The notes beneath the pieces are model-generated. The model worked only from the letters and a program-made list of their open reading frames with translations. It was not told the DNA's origin and searched no databases. From positions 1 to 64,000 of the forward strand of contig JAFWOU010000004.1 of assembly GCA_017509715.1 (NCBI GenBank): 64,000 bases of DNA, in the 5' to 3' direction. The DNA is from Paludibacteraceae bacterium (lineage in GTDB: Bacteria > Bacteroidota > Bacteroidia > Bacteroidales > Paludibacteraceae). The position numbers were made by a program, and so were the translations under genes. Of the stretch, positions 28,721-36,914 are shown piece by piece; the stretch's first letter is position 1; every line of letters starts with the position of its first letter.

Positions 28721-28942
28721 TTATAATTCACTAAGCAAAGCGTCCATGGAACGAAATTCCATTTTTCCTTCGCGGAATGCTTTGGCATGCTTCATGGCAG
28801 TACGGAACTCGTCTTCGAATTTTTGTTTCCTGCTACGAGTTGTTGGCATAGGAGTAATAGTAAACACACCCAACGATTGGATGTATTCCATTGTTGTTCT
28901 CGCTACACGATTTCGAGGATTGTACGTTAATGTTGCTGTCAT
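28721..28942 (-). CDS. Antitoxin-like protein, orphaned
   Basis: 73 residues. The N-terminus MTATLTYNPRNRVARTTMEY (beta strand then helix) and the charged, helical C-terminus (RTAMKHAKAFREGKMEFRSM) fit a small type II antitoxin of the kind that sits before RelE-like toxins. A strong Shine-Dalgarno (AAGGAGGT) precedes the ATG, and a promoter is at 29019-29050. The toxin downstream is deleted (28591-28706), so it may survive as a repressor or be decaying. Confidence 0.65.
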   Translation of the reverse strand: MTATLTYNPRNRVARTTMEYIQSLGVFTITPMPTTRSRKQKFEDEFRTAMKHAKAFREGKMEFRSMDALLSEL

Positions 28943-29018
28943 AAAAACCTCCTTTGCATCAAAATTTGCTAAGCAATAAATTTTTCTCGTGCATACAGCA
29001 CTCGATTAAATTTTGCTG

Positions 29019-29050
29019 CAAAGATACAGCTTTTTTCTGATATATGCAAG
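29019..29050 (-). promoter_or_regulatory. Promoter of the antitoxin
   Basis: Minus-strand TATCTTTG (29026-29019), 20-base spacer, CTTG (29050-29047) followed by CATATATC. Confidence 0.7.
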
Positions 29051-29231
29051 AGAAAAGACGTTTTTTGAATCATTTTTGGCCTTTTTTGACCAAAAATAAC
29101 GGTAATCCAATATGTCAAAGATCATTCAAAAGCATGGCATAGATACGAAGAAAAGATACAAAAAGATACAAATAGATATGATCTTCGTACCTATGCCGTA
29201 CTATGGTATTTCAATAGGACATATATACAAC

Positions 29232-29262
29232 AAAAAAGCGGGACCTTCTGATTGTGTTCCGC
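29232..29262 (-). terminator. Tandem terminator, distal copy
   Basis: GCGGGAC (29238-29244) pairs with GTTCCGC (29256-29262); on the minus strand six T follow. Nearly identical stem and T-run to the copy at 29279-29310. Confidence 0.6.
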
Positions 29263-29278
29263 TTTCGATACTACGTAT

Positions 29279-29310
29279 AAAAAAGCGGGACTGCAATCTT
29301 GCTGTTCCGC
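29279..29310 (-). terminator. Tandem terminator, proximal copy
   Basis: GCGGGAC (29285-29291) pairs with GTTCCGC (29304-29310), inner GCA/TGC; on the minus strand six T follow. There is no protein gene for it to terminate. Confidence 0.6.
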
Positions 29311-29609
29311 ATATAGAGGCTCTGGTATTGCCTTTCGTAACAAACAGCAACACCGTAGCCCACGCCGTACGTATAATAATTTTATGGATACACGCAAACA
29401 CGCGCACACATACGTAATATACATACCATAGGCATCTTAGTGTCGCTATGTTTTGTTACTTACATGAAATTTACCAGATTTCTATATGCCAAAACAAAGC
29501 GCATAAGACGCTATTTCATTATGTCCGTACCCCACCGCACTTTATAGGACATTTCCCCGACGTGAGCTACAAAAAAAATCAGGCTCTCACGCAGTGCAAT
29601 CACAGAATA
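29279..29609 (-). ncRNA. Candidate non-coding RNA (about 330 nt)
   Basis: A good minus-strand promoter (29615-29646) points into this stretch and a terminator (29279-29310) closes it, but all frames on the minus strand are shorter than 20 codons or lack plausible composition. Near the predicted 5' end three small stems follow each other: CGTGAG/CTCACG (29561-29591), ATGTCC/GGACAT (29521-29552) and AGCG/CGCT (29498-29512). I do not recognise a known family (not tmRNA, RNase P or SRP RNA as far as I can see). The 5' end is estimated from the promoter. Confidence 0.4.
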
Positions 29610-29614
29610 CGGCG

Positions 29615-29646
29615 CAAAATTACACAAAAAATTTGACATACGCAAA
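29615..29646 (-). promoter_or_regulatory. Orphan promoter A
   Basis: Minus-strand TAATTTTG (29622-29615), 20-base spacer, TTTG (29646-29643) followed by CGTATGTC. No protein gene follows for 670 bases. Confidence 0.6.
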
Positions 29647-29758
29647 TAATTTGCAAAAAAAAATTTAGAAAAATATTAGCACGGATTTTGTTTAAAGCAA
29701 GGAGGGACGAGGTGATAAATAAATATTTCTCAAAAGCTCGTTCGACAGGCTGCGTCGC

Positions 29759-29791
29759 AAAATTACTGCTTTTTATTTGATATGTGCAAAT
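29759..29791 (-). promoter_or_regulatory. Orphan promoter B
   Basis: Minus-strand TAATTTTG (29766-29759), 21-base spacer, TTTG (29791-29788) followed by CACATATC. It reads into orphan promoter A and the candidate RNA. The rest of 29647-29848 is AT-rich and empty. Confidence 0.5.
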
Positions 29792-29848
29792 TTGCATGTG
29801 TAAAAATTGACGGATTTTGCATAAAAAGCAAATATTACACCATATTTA

Positions 29849-29880
29849 TTTGCATATATGCGTAAAAAGTTGTAACTTTG
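29849..29880 (+). promoter_or_regulatory. Promoter of the 597-aa surface protein
   Basis: TTTG (29849-29852) followed by CATATATGC, 20-base spacer, TAACTTTG (29873-29880). The leader to the ATG is about 80 bases, AT-rich. Confidence 0.75.
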
Positions 29881-29963
29881 CCGAGATTTTGATAAGTAGA
29901 ATTAGCAAAGGCTATAATAAAACACCTTTTTTTCTTTTTAATTAAAACTAAAAACACAAAACA

Positions 29964-31757
29964 ATGAAGAAATTTTTCACATTAGCCGCTGCCGTATTGG
30001 CAAGCTTTAGCTTGTGGGCAGCAACAGAAAGTCATCCGACATCGGTACCGGCTTCCAATTCCGATATTGTCGGAATCAGTTACACTATTCCGGGCACACA
30101 TAATGCCGGTGCCGGTAGCGCCAAAGTAGGCGCCATGCCTGACAAGGGTATCAAGTTCCGTCTCAACAGAGCCGCAGCCTCAGGTAATTTTTCTAACGCT
30201 ATCGAGTTCACGGTCAACGAAGGGCATGTAATCAATGCCATCCAACTGGTAGGCATTACCAACTCAAACGGCAAAGCTGCCACCGTAGGTTCCATCTATG
30301 TGGACGACGTAGAGTGGGATGGTACGTTCAACGGAACCCTTCCCGCAAAAGACGCAAGCGAGGCTTCCGATATTCAGATTACCGATATCGCAGCAGTTCA
30401 GTCAGTAGTATTCGTATTCTCCGACCTTGGCGGGGCTACCCAGGGTAACATCTGCTATACTGTAACTTATGATGAAGGACCTGCCAAACAAGTCGTTTCC
30501 ACCGTTGAGACTTTGACGAATGCAAAGATTAACGGCGTAGCTCTGGATCCAAATTTCCTCAGTGAGTTAATTGATACAAAATCGGTTGAAGTGCTTAACG
30601 CATATACTACCGCTCCGACGGTTACTTTCACCAAGCATGTGGTTATCACCTACGATGATGAAAGCACCAAAGAGTCTGACGTAGATGTAGAGGTTGTTGC
30701 AGAGGCGCTTGGTTCGAATCAGTGGACTGCAAGCATCACCATTGGCGATGATACCTATTTGATTATTATGCCGAGAGCTACTGCTTACACCGTTACCTAT
30801 AAGTTGGCAGATGAGACGGTGTTAGGCACCGAGGTAGTTGCAGCTGGTGGACATCCGGCTGAATATGCACAATACGAGGTAATGCCTCTGAGCTCCTTCA
30901 ATGGTTGGTATGAATCTGATCCTCTTGAGACGGTAGATTTGAGTCAGGTGGTAGTTAATGCAGATATGTCTTTCTACGCTGAATTCGATAAGGCTTATGC
31001 TCAATCGATTGATTTCGAGGGAATGGTTATAAACAACGGTAAGAGTTATGATGTTAAGTCTGCTCTGACGGCTAACTTCTACGATTACAAAACTATCGAC
31101 GCTCTGGATTCACTCAATAATGATAAGGGTGCAGCTCGTAACGAACCGTACCTGGGTCTGAAGATCAAGAAACAAGGCGGTTACCTCGCTTGCAACGTAC
31201 AGCCGGGTACGACCATCCGCATTAAGTTCGGTTATGTAGCTGCTGATGTTTTGGCAATCGCAGGAAATGATACCATCACTTTGAGCCCGACCAACAATAA
31301 GATAGCAGATCTGGTATTCCCGATCATGGTTGAGACGCTCGTTAAGCTCCAGACGACCACTGACAAGACCGTTGTTATCAAGCAGATCATGATCGATGAG
31401 CCGATCGCAACCTGGATGTACCCGATCACTTATGCAGAAGCTGAGCACGGAACGGTAAGCGGTTGGACAATTGCTTTCCCGGGCGAAGAGGTCAAATTGA
31501 GCTTTACGATGGATGAAGGTTATACCTTGGTATCTTGCTCTGCGAATGAACAAGCTGTCGTTAGTACTCCTAACGTAGGTGAGTTCTTTACTATGCCCGC
31601 AGAGGCGGTTACCGTTAATGCCACCTTCGGCGACACGGCAACGGCTATCGACAACGCTGAGGAAGAAGTTAAGGCAGTGAAAGTGATTCGCAACGGTCAG
31701 CTCTTTATTGAGAAGAACGGCGTGCTCTACGATGCACAGGGTGCTATCGTAAAATAA
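29964..31757 (+). CDS. Secreted protein with InlB-like repeats and T9SS-like tail
   Basis: 597 residues. Signal peptide MKKFFTLAAAVLASFSLWAA. Residues about 270-335 (YTVTYKLADETVLGTEVVAA through SFYAEF) match the InlB/Listeria-Bacteroides repeat (cell wall/surface beta-grasp type), and about 490-555 (YPITYAEAEHGTVSG through VTVNATF) match a related divergent bacterial repeat. The tail KVIRNGQLFIEKNGVLYDAQ ending GAIVK is the T9SS-type tail shared in this window. No enzyme motif, so a surface adhesin or binding protein is likely. Single-gene unit between its promoter and a terminator at 31775-31812. Confidence 0.8.
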   Translation: MKKFFTLAAAVLASFSLWAATESHPTSVPASNSDIVGISYTIPGTHNAGAGSAKVGAMPDKGIKFRLNRAAASGNFSNAIEFTVNEGHVINAIQLVGITNSNGKAATVGSIYVDDVEWDGTFNGTLPAKDASEASDIQITDIAAVQSVVFVFSDLGGATQGNICYTVTYDEGPAKQVVSTVETLTNAKINGVALDPNFLSELIDTKSVEVLNAYTTAPTVTFTKHVVITYDDESTKESDVDVEVVAEALGSNQWTASITIGDDTYLIIMPRATAYTVTYKLADETVLGTEVVAAGGHPAEYAQYEVMPLSSFNGWYESDPLETVDLSQVVVNADMSFYAEFDKAYAQSIDFEGMVINNGKSYDVKSALTANFYDYKTIDALDSLNNDKGAARNEPYLGLKIKKQGGYLACNVQPGTTIRIKFGYVAADVLAIAGNDTITLSPTNNKIADLVFPIMVETLVKLQTTTDKTVVIKQIMIDEPIATWMYPITYAEAEHGTVSGWTIAFPGEEVKLSFTMDEGYTLVSCSANEQAVVSTPNVGEFFTMPAEAVTVNATFGDTATAIDNAEEEVKAVKVIRNGQLFIEKNGVLYDAQGAIVK

Positions 31758-31774
31758 ATTTTACGAAAATAAGC

Positions 31775-31812
31775 AAAAAAATCGACATATATTTGCGTAT
31801 GTCGATTTTTTT
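31775..31812 (+). terminator. Terminator overlapping the mlaE promoter
   Basis: AAAAAATCGACATA pairs with TATGTCGATTTTTT, loop TATTTGCG. The loop contains the -33 TTTG of the next promoter. Confidence 0.8.
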
Positions 31813-31823
31813 TTGTACTTTTG
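31792..31823 (+). promoter_or_regulatory. mlaE promoter inside the preceding terminator
   Basis: TTTG (31792-31795) followed by CGTATGTC, 20-base spacer, TACTTTTG (31816-31823), 23 bases before the mlaE ATG. Confidence 0.75.
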
Positions 31824-31846
31824 CGCACTTTTTAGTTTGAGGTAGT

Positions 31847-32584
31847 ATGCATATTTTACAACATATAGGAGAGTACACGCTGCTGATGGGCAAGGTGCTT
31901 CGTCTGCCGGACAGACAGCGGATGTTTTGGCGGCAGTATAGCCGCGAGCTGGAGAAGCAGGGTTTGCAATCGTTGCCGATCGTGCTGATCATATCTGTAT
32001 TCATTGGTGCTATTCTGACCATTCAGGCAAAGACGAACACCGAGAACCCGCTGCTGCCGACCTACACCGTAGGTTTGCTGACGCGCGACACGCTGCTGCT
32101 GGAGTTCTCGAGTACGATACTATGTCTGATACTGGCCGGCAAGGTGGGTTCGAACATCGCCTCGGAGATAGGTACGATGCGCATCACGGAGCAGATAGAC
32201 GCGATGGAGATCATGGGTGTGAACAGCGCCAACTATCTGATTCTGCCGAAGATCATTGCCTTCATGAGTATGATGCCGTTTCTGTTCATCATCTCGACCG
32301 CAGCCGGACTGATCGGCGGATGGGGCGTAGGTGCGTTCACGGACATCATCACGATACACGACTACCTGCTGGGCGTGCAATATGCCTTCAATCCGTACTT
32401 CATATGGTACGCGATCATCAAGGCGCTGGTGTTTGCATTTATCATCACCTCGCTCAGTTCGTACTACGGCTACACCGCTCGCGGAGGTGCGTTGGATGTA
32501 GGACGGGCCAGCACGAAAGCGGTTGTCAACTCCAATATTTTGATCCTTTTCATGGACTTAATATTGTCAAAGCTGTTGCTTTGA
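31847..32584 (+). CDS. mlaE: Phospholipid-transport ABC permease MlaE
   Basis: 245 residues, usual MlaE length. Inner-membrane permease that moves phospholipids between inner membrane and periplasm to keep outer-membrane asymmetry. Five to six hydrophobic segments (for example LPIVLIISVFIGAILTIQ and IIAFMSMMPFLFIISTAAGLIGGWG) and the family motif EIGTMRITEQIDAMEIMGVNS, which contacts the ATPase, are present. mlaF follows after 45 bases. No MlaD (substrate-binding MCE protein) gene is adjacent; it must be elsewhere. Confidence 0.93.
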   Translation: MHILQHIGEYTLLMGKVLRLPDRQRMFWRQYSRELEKQGLQSLPIVLIISVFIGAILTIQAKTNTENPLLPTYTVGLLTRDTLLLEFSSTILCLILAGKVGSNIASEIGTMRITEQIDAMEIMGVNSANYLILPKIIAFMSMMPFLFIISTAAGLIGGWGVGAFTDIITIHDYLLGVQYAFNPYFIWYAIIKALVFAFIITSLSSYYGYTARGGALDVGRASTKAVVNSNILILFMDLILSKLLL

Positions 32585-32629
32585 TTGATCCTACAACGAA
32601 GTGGTCAACTATGAAATAGTTATAAATCT

Positions 32630-33391
32630 ATGATTGAAGTTAAGGATATCGTAAAGAGTTTTGACGGCACGGTGGTGCTGGATCATGTGAGTACCACGCT
32701 GGAGGACGGCAAGGTGAACATGATCATCGGTCAGTCGGGTAGCGGCAAGACCGTGATGATGAAGAGTCTGATAGGCCTGCACCGACTGGACTCGGGTAGC
32801 ATCCTATACGACGGACGCGACATAGCCCGGATGAGCGAACACGAGATACGCATGCTCCATCGCGAGGTAGGAATGCTCTTCCAGGGCAGCGCGCTGTTTG
32901 ACTCGATGAGCGTGCTGGAGAACGTACTCTTCCCCCTGGAGATGTTCGACCGCGAGATGACCGACAAGCAGAAAGAGGAGCGTGCCCGCTTCTGTCTGGA
33001 GCGCGTAGAGATAGCCGAACGGGCCTACCACCTGATGCCCGCCGAGATATCGGGCGGTATGCAGAAGCGCGTAGCGATAGCACGCGCTATAGCGCTGAAC
33101 CCCAAGTACCTGTTCTGCGACGAACCCAACTCGGGATTGGATCCGAAGACGAGCCTCGTGATCGACAAACTGATCCACGATATCACGCGCGAGTTCGGCA
33201 TATGCACCATTGTGAACAGCCACGACATGAACTCGATCCTGGAGATCGGCGACAAGGTGATCTTTCTGCGTCTGGGCAAACTGGAGTGGCAGGGCAACCG
33301 CAAGGAGATATATACGGCGCAGAACGAGGCGCTGGAGGACTTTGTATTTGCCAGCGAACTGTTTAAGAACGTTCGCCGGGCGAACAGTTGA
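32630..33391 (+). CDS. mlaF: Phospholipid-transport ABC ATPase MlaF
   Basis: 253 residues. Drives MlaE. Walker A GQSGSGKTVMMKS at about 35-47, Q-loop LFQGSALFDSMSVLENVLFPL (the MlaF-type SALFDSM), signature ISGGMQKRVAIARAI, Walker B YLFCDEPNSGLDP and the switch His in VNSHDM. The gene ends in NS and its stop runs into a 16-base tandem repeat (33391-33428). Only MlaE and MlaF are in this unit. Confidence 0.93.
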   Translation: MIEVKDIVKSFDGTVVLDHVSTTLEDGKVNMIIGQSGSGKTVMMKSLIGLHRLDSGSILYDGRDIARMSEHEIRMLHREVGMLFQGSALFDSMSVLENVLFPLEMFDREMTDKQKEERARFCLERVEIAERAYHLMPAEISGGMQKRVAIARAIALNPKYLFCDEPNSGLDPKTSLVIDKLIHDITREFGICTIVNSHDMNSILEIGDKVIFLRLGKLEWQGNRKEIYTAQNEALEDFVFASELFKNVRRANS

Positions 33392-33428
33392 TGAGTTTAT
33401 AGGTTGATAAGTTTATAAGTTGATAATA
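33391..33428. repeat. Tandem repeats, GTTGATAAGTTTATAA type
   Basis: Two full and one partial 16-base units beginning at the mlaF stop codon and running to the next start. Confidence 0.8.
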
Positions 33429-33429
33429 T

Positions 33430-33771
33430 ATGAAGAAAGTATTTCTATTAGTCGCCGTGATGGCGACGATGGTGCTGGGGATGCAAGCGCAAGAACCGGC
33501 AAAAGTGCCCGCCTACCGCGGGATTATTGAACGCGTACAGCCCAACGGCGACACGTTGCGCACCTACCTGCGTGGGGATGAACACCGTCACTGGATGATG
33601 ACCGAGGACGGATGGCAAATCGTGGAGACCAAACGCGGATGGTACAAGTACGCCAAGCTGAACCGCAAAGGTGAGGCCAAAGCATCGTGCCGAAAAGCAC
33701 ATAACGCGGAGGATCGTAAGAAGTGTGAATTGAAATGGTTGAATAAACATGGAGTTAAGAAAAATTTGTAG
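33430..33771 (+). CDS. Stand-alone propeptide-like secreted protein
   Basis: 113 residues. Signal peptide MKKVFLLVAVMATMVLGMQAQ, then a segment (VQPNGDTLRTYLRGDEHRHW through WMMTEDGWQIVETKRGWYKYA) that looks like the N-terminal propeptide of M6-family metalloproteases (G-D-E-x-x-H-W/Y, T-x-D-G-[YW]). The C-terminus is Lys/Arg-rich and has no protease domain. It overlaps the start of the M6 protease gene by 23 bases, so the two are translationally coupled. It may act in trans as inhibitor or folding helper of that protease; alternatively it is a split-off duplicate. The role is inference. Confidence 0.65.
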   Translation: MKKVFLLVAVMATMVLGMQAQEPAKVPAYRGIIERVQPNGDTLRTYLRGDEHRHWMMTEDGWQIVETKRGWYKYAKLNRKGEAKASCRKAHNAEDRKKCELKWLNKHGVKKNL

Positions 33772-35314
33772 CATAGCAGCGCTATGCGCTGTTGCCATGA
33801 GTGCAACAGCCGTTCCGGCACGCCGAGAAGCACAAGTACGTACGGCCGCTGACGGAACAGAGAAAATCGTGTATCAGAACGGCGACGAGACCTTCCACTA
33901 CCTGACGGACGCCGAAGGCCGTTGGCTGGACGAGGAGACGCTGATGCCGATGAGTGAGGAGGTGAAACAGTCGAAAGTCGAAAGTCAAAAGACAAAAGCC
34001 AAAGCGAAGGTGCGCCGCATGAAAGAGGATACGGGAACGGATAGACTGCTCTCGCCGCGCGGCGCCGTGATCCTGGTGAGCTATCAGGACCTGGCCTTCA
34101 AGCAGACCAACGAAGACATGACCGCATGGGCGATGGGCGAGACATATACCTACAACGGTGCGACGGGTTCGATCCACCAGTACTTCTACGACCAGAGCTG
34201 GGGACAGTATGACATGGAGATCGACGTATACGGTCCGGTGACGGTGAGCCATAATGCCTCGTACTACGGCAGCAACGACTGGGGCGGCGACGACCAGCAT
34301 CCGGACCAACTGGTGAAAGAGGCTTGCCAGTTGGCGCACAACGAATGCGGTGCCGACTTCAGCAAGTACGATAGCGACGATGACGGCAAGGTAGACTGGG
34401 TAGTGATCCTCTATGCCGGCAAGGGCGAAGCCGACGGCGGTGCGTCCACCACCATCTGGCCCCACCAATACGAACTGAGCTACACGGGTATGGACTTCCA
34501 ACTGGACGGCAAGACGGTGGACCACTACTGCTGCCTGAACGAGATAGACGGTCAGACCGGCGAGCGTTGCGGCATCGGTACGTTCTGCCACGAGTTCAGC
34601 CACGTGATGGGTCTGCCCGATTTCTACGCCACCAACCAAGCCAGTCACCGCACCATGGGTAGCTGGGACATCATGGACTACGGTCCGTATAACAACAACG
34701 GTAACACACCGCCCAACTACTCGGCCTACGAGCGCTGGTTCATGGGATGGATCGAGCCGACGTTGCTGAATACGGCCTGCTCCGTCACCCTACCCCCGCT
34801 GCAGGACAGCAAGGCAGCCTGCGTGCTGACCGAGACAGGACAAGGCATCAGCAACATTCTGCAACCACTGCCCTCGACCTTCTACCTGCTGGAGAACCGC
34901 CAGCAAGAGGGATGGGATACGTACCTGAAAGGCAGCGGCATGATGGCCACCAAAGTGCAGTGGAACAAATCGAAATGGGCCGACAACACGGTGAACAACA
35001 CCAGCACCAAGCTGGGTATAGACATCCTGGAGGCCAGAACTAACACCTCGTCGTATAGCGACAAAGCCACGGACCTCTACCCCAAGGGTTCGACCCAGTT
35101 CGTGAAGATGGACAACTACCACGTGACCAATATCGTGATGGACAACCGCATCATCACCTTCGACGTGAACGATGGCGGCCAGATGATCGTGCTGGAGGTG
35201 GGAAATGTACAAAGTGACGATGTACAATGTACAAAGGTACTGTACAACGGGCAAGTATATATCATTCGCGACGGCAAGATATACGACCTCTTCGGTAGAA
35301 AGATTAGTGAATGA
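33749..35314 (+). CDS. M6-family metalloprotease with T9SS-like tail
   Basis: 521 residues. Signal peptide within MELRKICSIAALCAVAMSAT. A short propeptide-like segment (NGDETFHYLTDAEGRWLDEE) follows. Residues about 73-85 (KQSKVESQKTKAK) are coded by type A repeats. The zinc site HEFSHVMGLPD is at 281-291 (HExxHxxGxxD), preceded by DSDDDGKVDWVVILYAGKGE, a calcium-type loop typical of M6. The C-terminus KVLYNGQVYIIRDGKIYDLF ending GRKISE is a T9SS-type tail, so it is probably a surface or secreted protease. Another short repeat (GTACAAAGTGAC type, 35205-35240) codes for the residues just before that tail. Confidence 0.88.
   Translation: MELRKICSIAALCAVAMSATAVPARREAQVRTAADGTEKIVYQNGDETFHYLTDAEGRWLDEETLMPMSEEVKQSKVESQKTKAKAKVRRMKEDTGTDRLLSPRGAVILVSYQDLAFKQTNEDMTAWAMGETYTYNGATGSIHQYFYDQSWGQYDMEIDVYGPVTVSHNASYYGSNDWGGDDQHPDQLVKEACQLAHNECGADFSKYDSDDDGKVDWVVILYAGKGEADGGASTTIWPHQYELSYTGMDFQLDGKTVDHYCCLNEIDGQTGERCGIGTFCHEFSHVMGLPDFYATNQASHRTMGSWDIMDYGPYNNNGNTPPNYSAYERWFMGWIEPTLLNTACSVTLPPLQDSKAACVLTETGQGISNILQPLPSTFYLLENRQQEGWDTYLKGSGMMATKVQWNKSKWADNTVNNTSTKLGIDILEARTNTSSYSDKATDLYPKGSTQFVKMDNYHVTNIVMDNRIITFDVNDGGQMIVLEVGNVQSDDVQCTKVLYNGQVYIIRDGKIYDLFGRKISE
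33968..34006 (+). repeat. Type A repeat in frame in the M6 protease
   Basis: CAGTCGAAAGTCGAAAGTC followed by AAAAGACAAAAGCC; codes for a Lys/Ser-rich linker between propeptide and catalytic domain. Confidence 0.75.
35205..35240 (+). repeat. TGTACAAAG-type repeat before the T9SS tail
   Basis: TGTACAAAGTGACGATGTAC and TGTACAAAGGTA: three copies of TGTACAA in frame, coding NVQSDDVQCTKV. Related to ACTTTGTACTTTG at 60389-60424. Confidence 0.65.
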
Positions 35315-35335
35315 GCGAATTAGTGAATTAGTGAT

Positions 35336-36124
35336 ATGAAAATCATCAGCTACAACCTCAACGGCATTCGTTCGGCGATAGGCAAGGGCCTGCTGGACTG
35401 GCTACGACAAGAGAACCCGGACGTATTCTGCATCCAGGAGAGTAAGGCACAGCCCGAACAGATCGACGTGCTGGCCTTCCAGGAACTGGGTTACCACAGC
35501 TACATCCACTCGGCCGAGAAGAAAGGGTACTCGGGCGTATGTATCTTTACGAAGCAGGAGCCGGACCGCGTGGTAGTGGGCATGGGAAATCATACCTACG
35601 ACCGCGAAGGACGCGTGCTTCGCGTGGACTTTGGCGACCTGACGATCGTGGATGTGTATATCCCGAGCGGTACGACGGGTGACGTGCGCCAGGACTTTAA
35701 GATGCAGTTTCTGGAGGACTTCCTCCTCTGGGTCAACGACCTGCGCAAGGAGCGGCCGAACCTGATCATTTGCGGCGACTATAATATCTGCCACAAACCC
35801 ATCGACATCAATCATCCCGAGCGCCAGATAGGTGTGTCCGGCTTCCTGCCGGAGGAGCGGGAATGGATGGACCGCTGGGAAGCGACGGGACTGATCGACT
35901 CGTTCCGCGTGTTTGACCAGAGTGCGGAGAGGTATAGCTGGTGGAGCTGGCGCGCCGGTGCGCGTGCTCGCAACGTAGGCTGGCGTATCGACTACCTCTG
36001 GGCAAGCGAGCCGCTGCGTTCGCGACTGCAAGATGGCAAAATACTAACCGAAGCAGTGCATTCAGACCACTGCCCCGTTATGGTCATCCTTGATGACCAG
36101 ACCGCTTCGCTAAAAGACCGCTAA
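35336..36124 (+). CDS. xth: Exodeoxyribonuclease III
   Basis: 262 residues of the exonuclease III/AP-endonuclease family, which cuts DNA at abasic sites and degrades 3' ends. The start [14 protein letters not shown], the metal-binding Glu in FCIQESKA, the core GDYNICH and the C-terminal catalytic SDHCPV are present. The last residues ([10 protein letters not shown]) are not conserved; they are coded by the first unit of the repeat array 36096-36174 (AGACCGCTTCGCTAAA). The upstream spacer also has tandem AATTAGTGA units (35310-35337). Confidence 0.92.
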   Translation: MKIISYNLNGIRSAIGKGLLDWLRQENPDVFCIQESKAQPEQIDVLAFQELGYHSYIHSAEKKGYSGVCIFTKQEPDRVVVGMGNHTYDREGRVLRVDFGDLTIVDVYIPSGTTGDVRQDFKMQFLEDFLLWVNDLRKERPNLIICGDYNICHKPIDINHPERQIGVSGFLPEEREWMDRWEATGLIDSFRVFDQSAERYSWWSWRAGARARNVGWRIDYLWASEPLRSRLQDGKILTEAVHSDHCPVMVILDDQTASLKDR

Positions 36125-36174
36125 CGCTAAAAGACCGTTTCACTGAAAGACCGCCCTAAAGGGCTGAAAGACTA
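36096..36174 (+). repeat. AAAGACCG-type repeats with palindromic spacers
   Basis: AAAGACCG units separated by small inserts, one of which is the palindrome CCCTAAAGGG. The first units supply the C-terminus and stop of exonuclease III and the last unit ends at the lptB ATG (36174). The unit AAGACCGCTTCGCT recurs in radA (63920-63945). Confidence 0.8.
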
Positions 36175-36914
36175 TGGATACTTTACGAACAGAACATCTG
36201 GTAAAGAAGTACGGCAAGCGGACCGTGGTGAACGACGTGTCGATACAGTTGGAGCAGGGCGAGATAGTCGGCCTGCTCGGACCGAACGGTGCGGGTAAGA
36301 CCACGACGTTCTACATGACCACCGGACTGGTGACCGCAAACCGCGGCAAGATATTCCTGAACGACAAAGACATCACCTCCTACCCTATGTACCGCCGCGC
36401 CAAACTCGGCATCGGCTACCTGCCGCAGGAGGCAAGCGTATTTCGCAAGATGACCGTAGAGGACAATATACGGTCGGTGCTGGAACTGACCGACTTCCCG
36501 AAGGACTACCAGCGCGAGAAACTGGAACAACTAATCAAGGAGTTCAACCTGGCGCATGTGCGTAAGAACCTGGGCGACCGCCTCTCGGGTGGTGAGCGCC
36601 GACGCACCGAGATAGCCAGATGTCTGGCCATCGAACCCAAATTCGTCATGCTGGACGAACCCTTTGCCGGTGTGGATCCTATCGCCGTGCAGGAGATACA
36701 GGACGTGGTTTGGCGACTGAAGGACAAGAATATCGGCATACTCATCACCGACCATAACGTGGACGAGACGCTCATGATCACCGACCGCGCCTACCTGCTC
36801 TTTGAGGGCAAGATCCTGTTCCACGGAACGCCGGAAGAGCTGGCCGCAAACCCCGTAGTACGCAAGAACTACCTGGGTCGAGACTTTGAGCTGAAGAAGA
36901 AAACCAGAGTGTAA
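36174..36914 (+). CDS. lptB: LPS-export ABC ATPase LptB
   Basis: 246 residues. Cytoplasmic ATPase that powers lipopolysaccharide extraction with LptF/LptG. Walker [14 protein letters not shown] at about 39-51, LptB-type [20 protein letters not shown], signature [16 protein letters not shown], Walker [14 protein letters not shown] and the switch His in [11 protein letters not shown]. It heads the envelope-polysaccharide cluster and is separated from the next gene by a 7-base tandem repeat. LptF/LptG are not in the window. Confidence 0.94.
   Translation: MDTLRTEHLVKKYGKRTVVNDVSIQLEQGEIVGLLGPNGAGKTTTFYMTTGLVTANRGKIFLNDKDITSYPMYRRAKLGIGYLPQEASVFRKMTVEDNIRSVLELTDFPKDYQREKLEQLIKEFNLAHVRKNLGDRLSGGERRRTEIARCLAIEPKFVMLDEPFAGVDPIAVQEIQDVVWRLKDKNIGILITDHNVDETLMITDRAYLLFEGKILFHGTPEELAANPVVRKNYLGRDFELKKKTRV

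Noticed and set aside
29112..29417. Plus-strand frame of 101 codons in the gene-free region
   Set aside because: Its composition is random-like, it crosses two terminator hairpins and no promoter or ribosome site fits.
28943..29963. Insertion sequence
   Set aside because: No transposase fragment or terminal inverted repeats with target duplication were seen despite the promoter-like sites.
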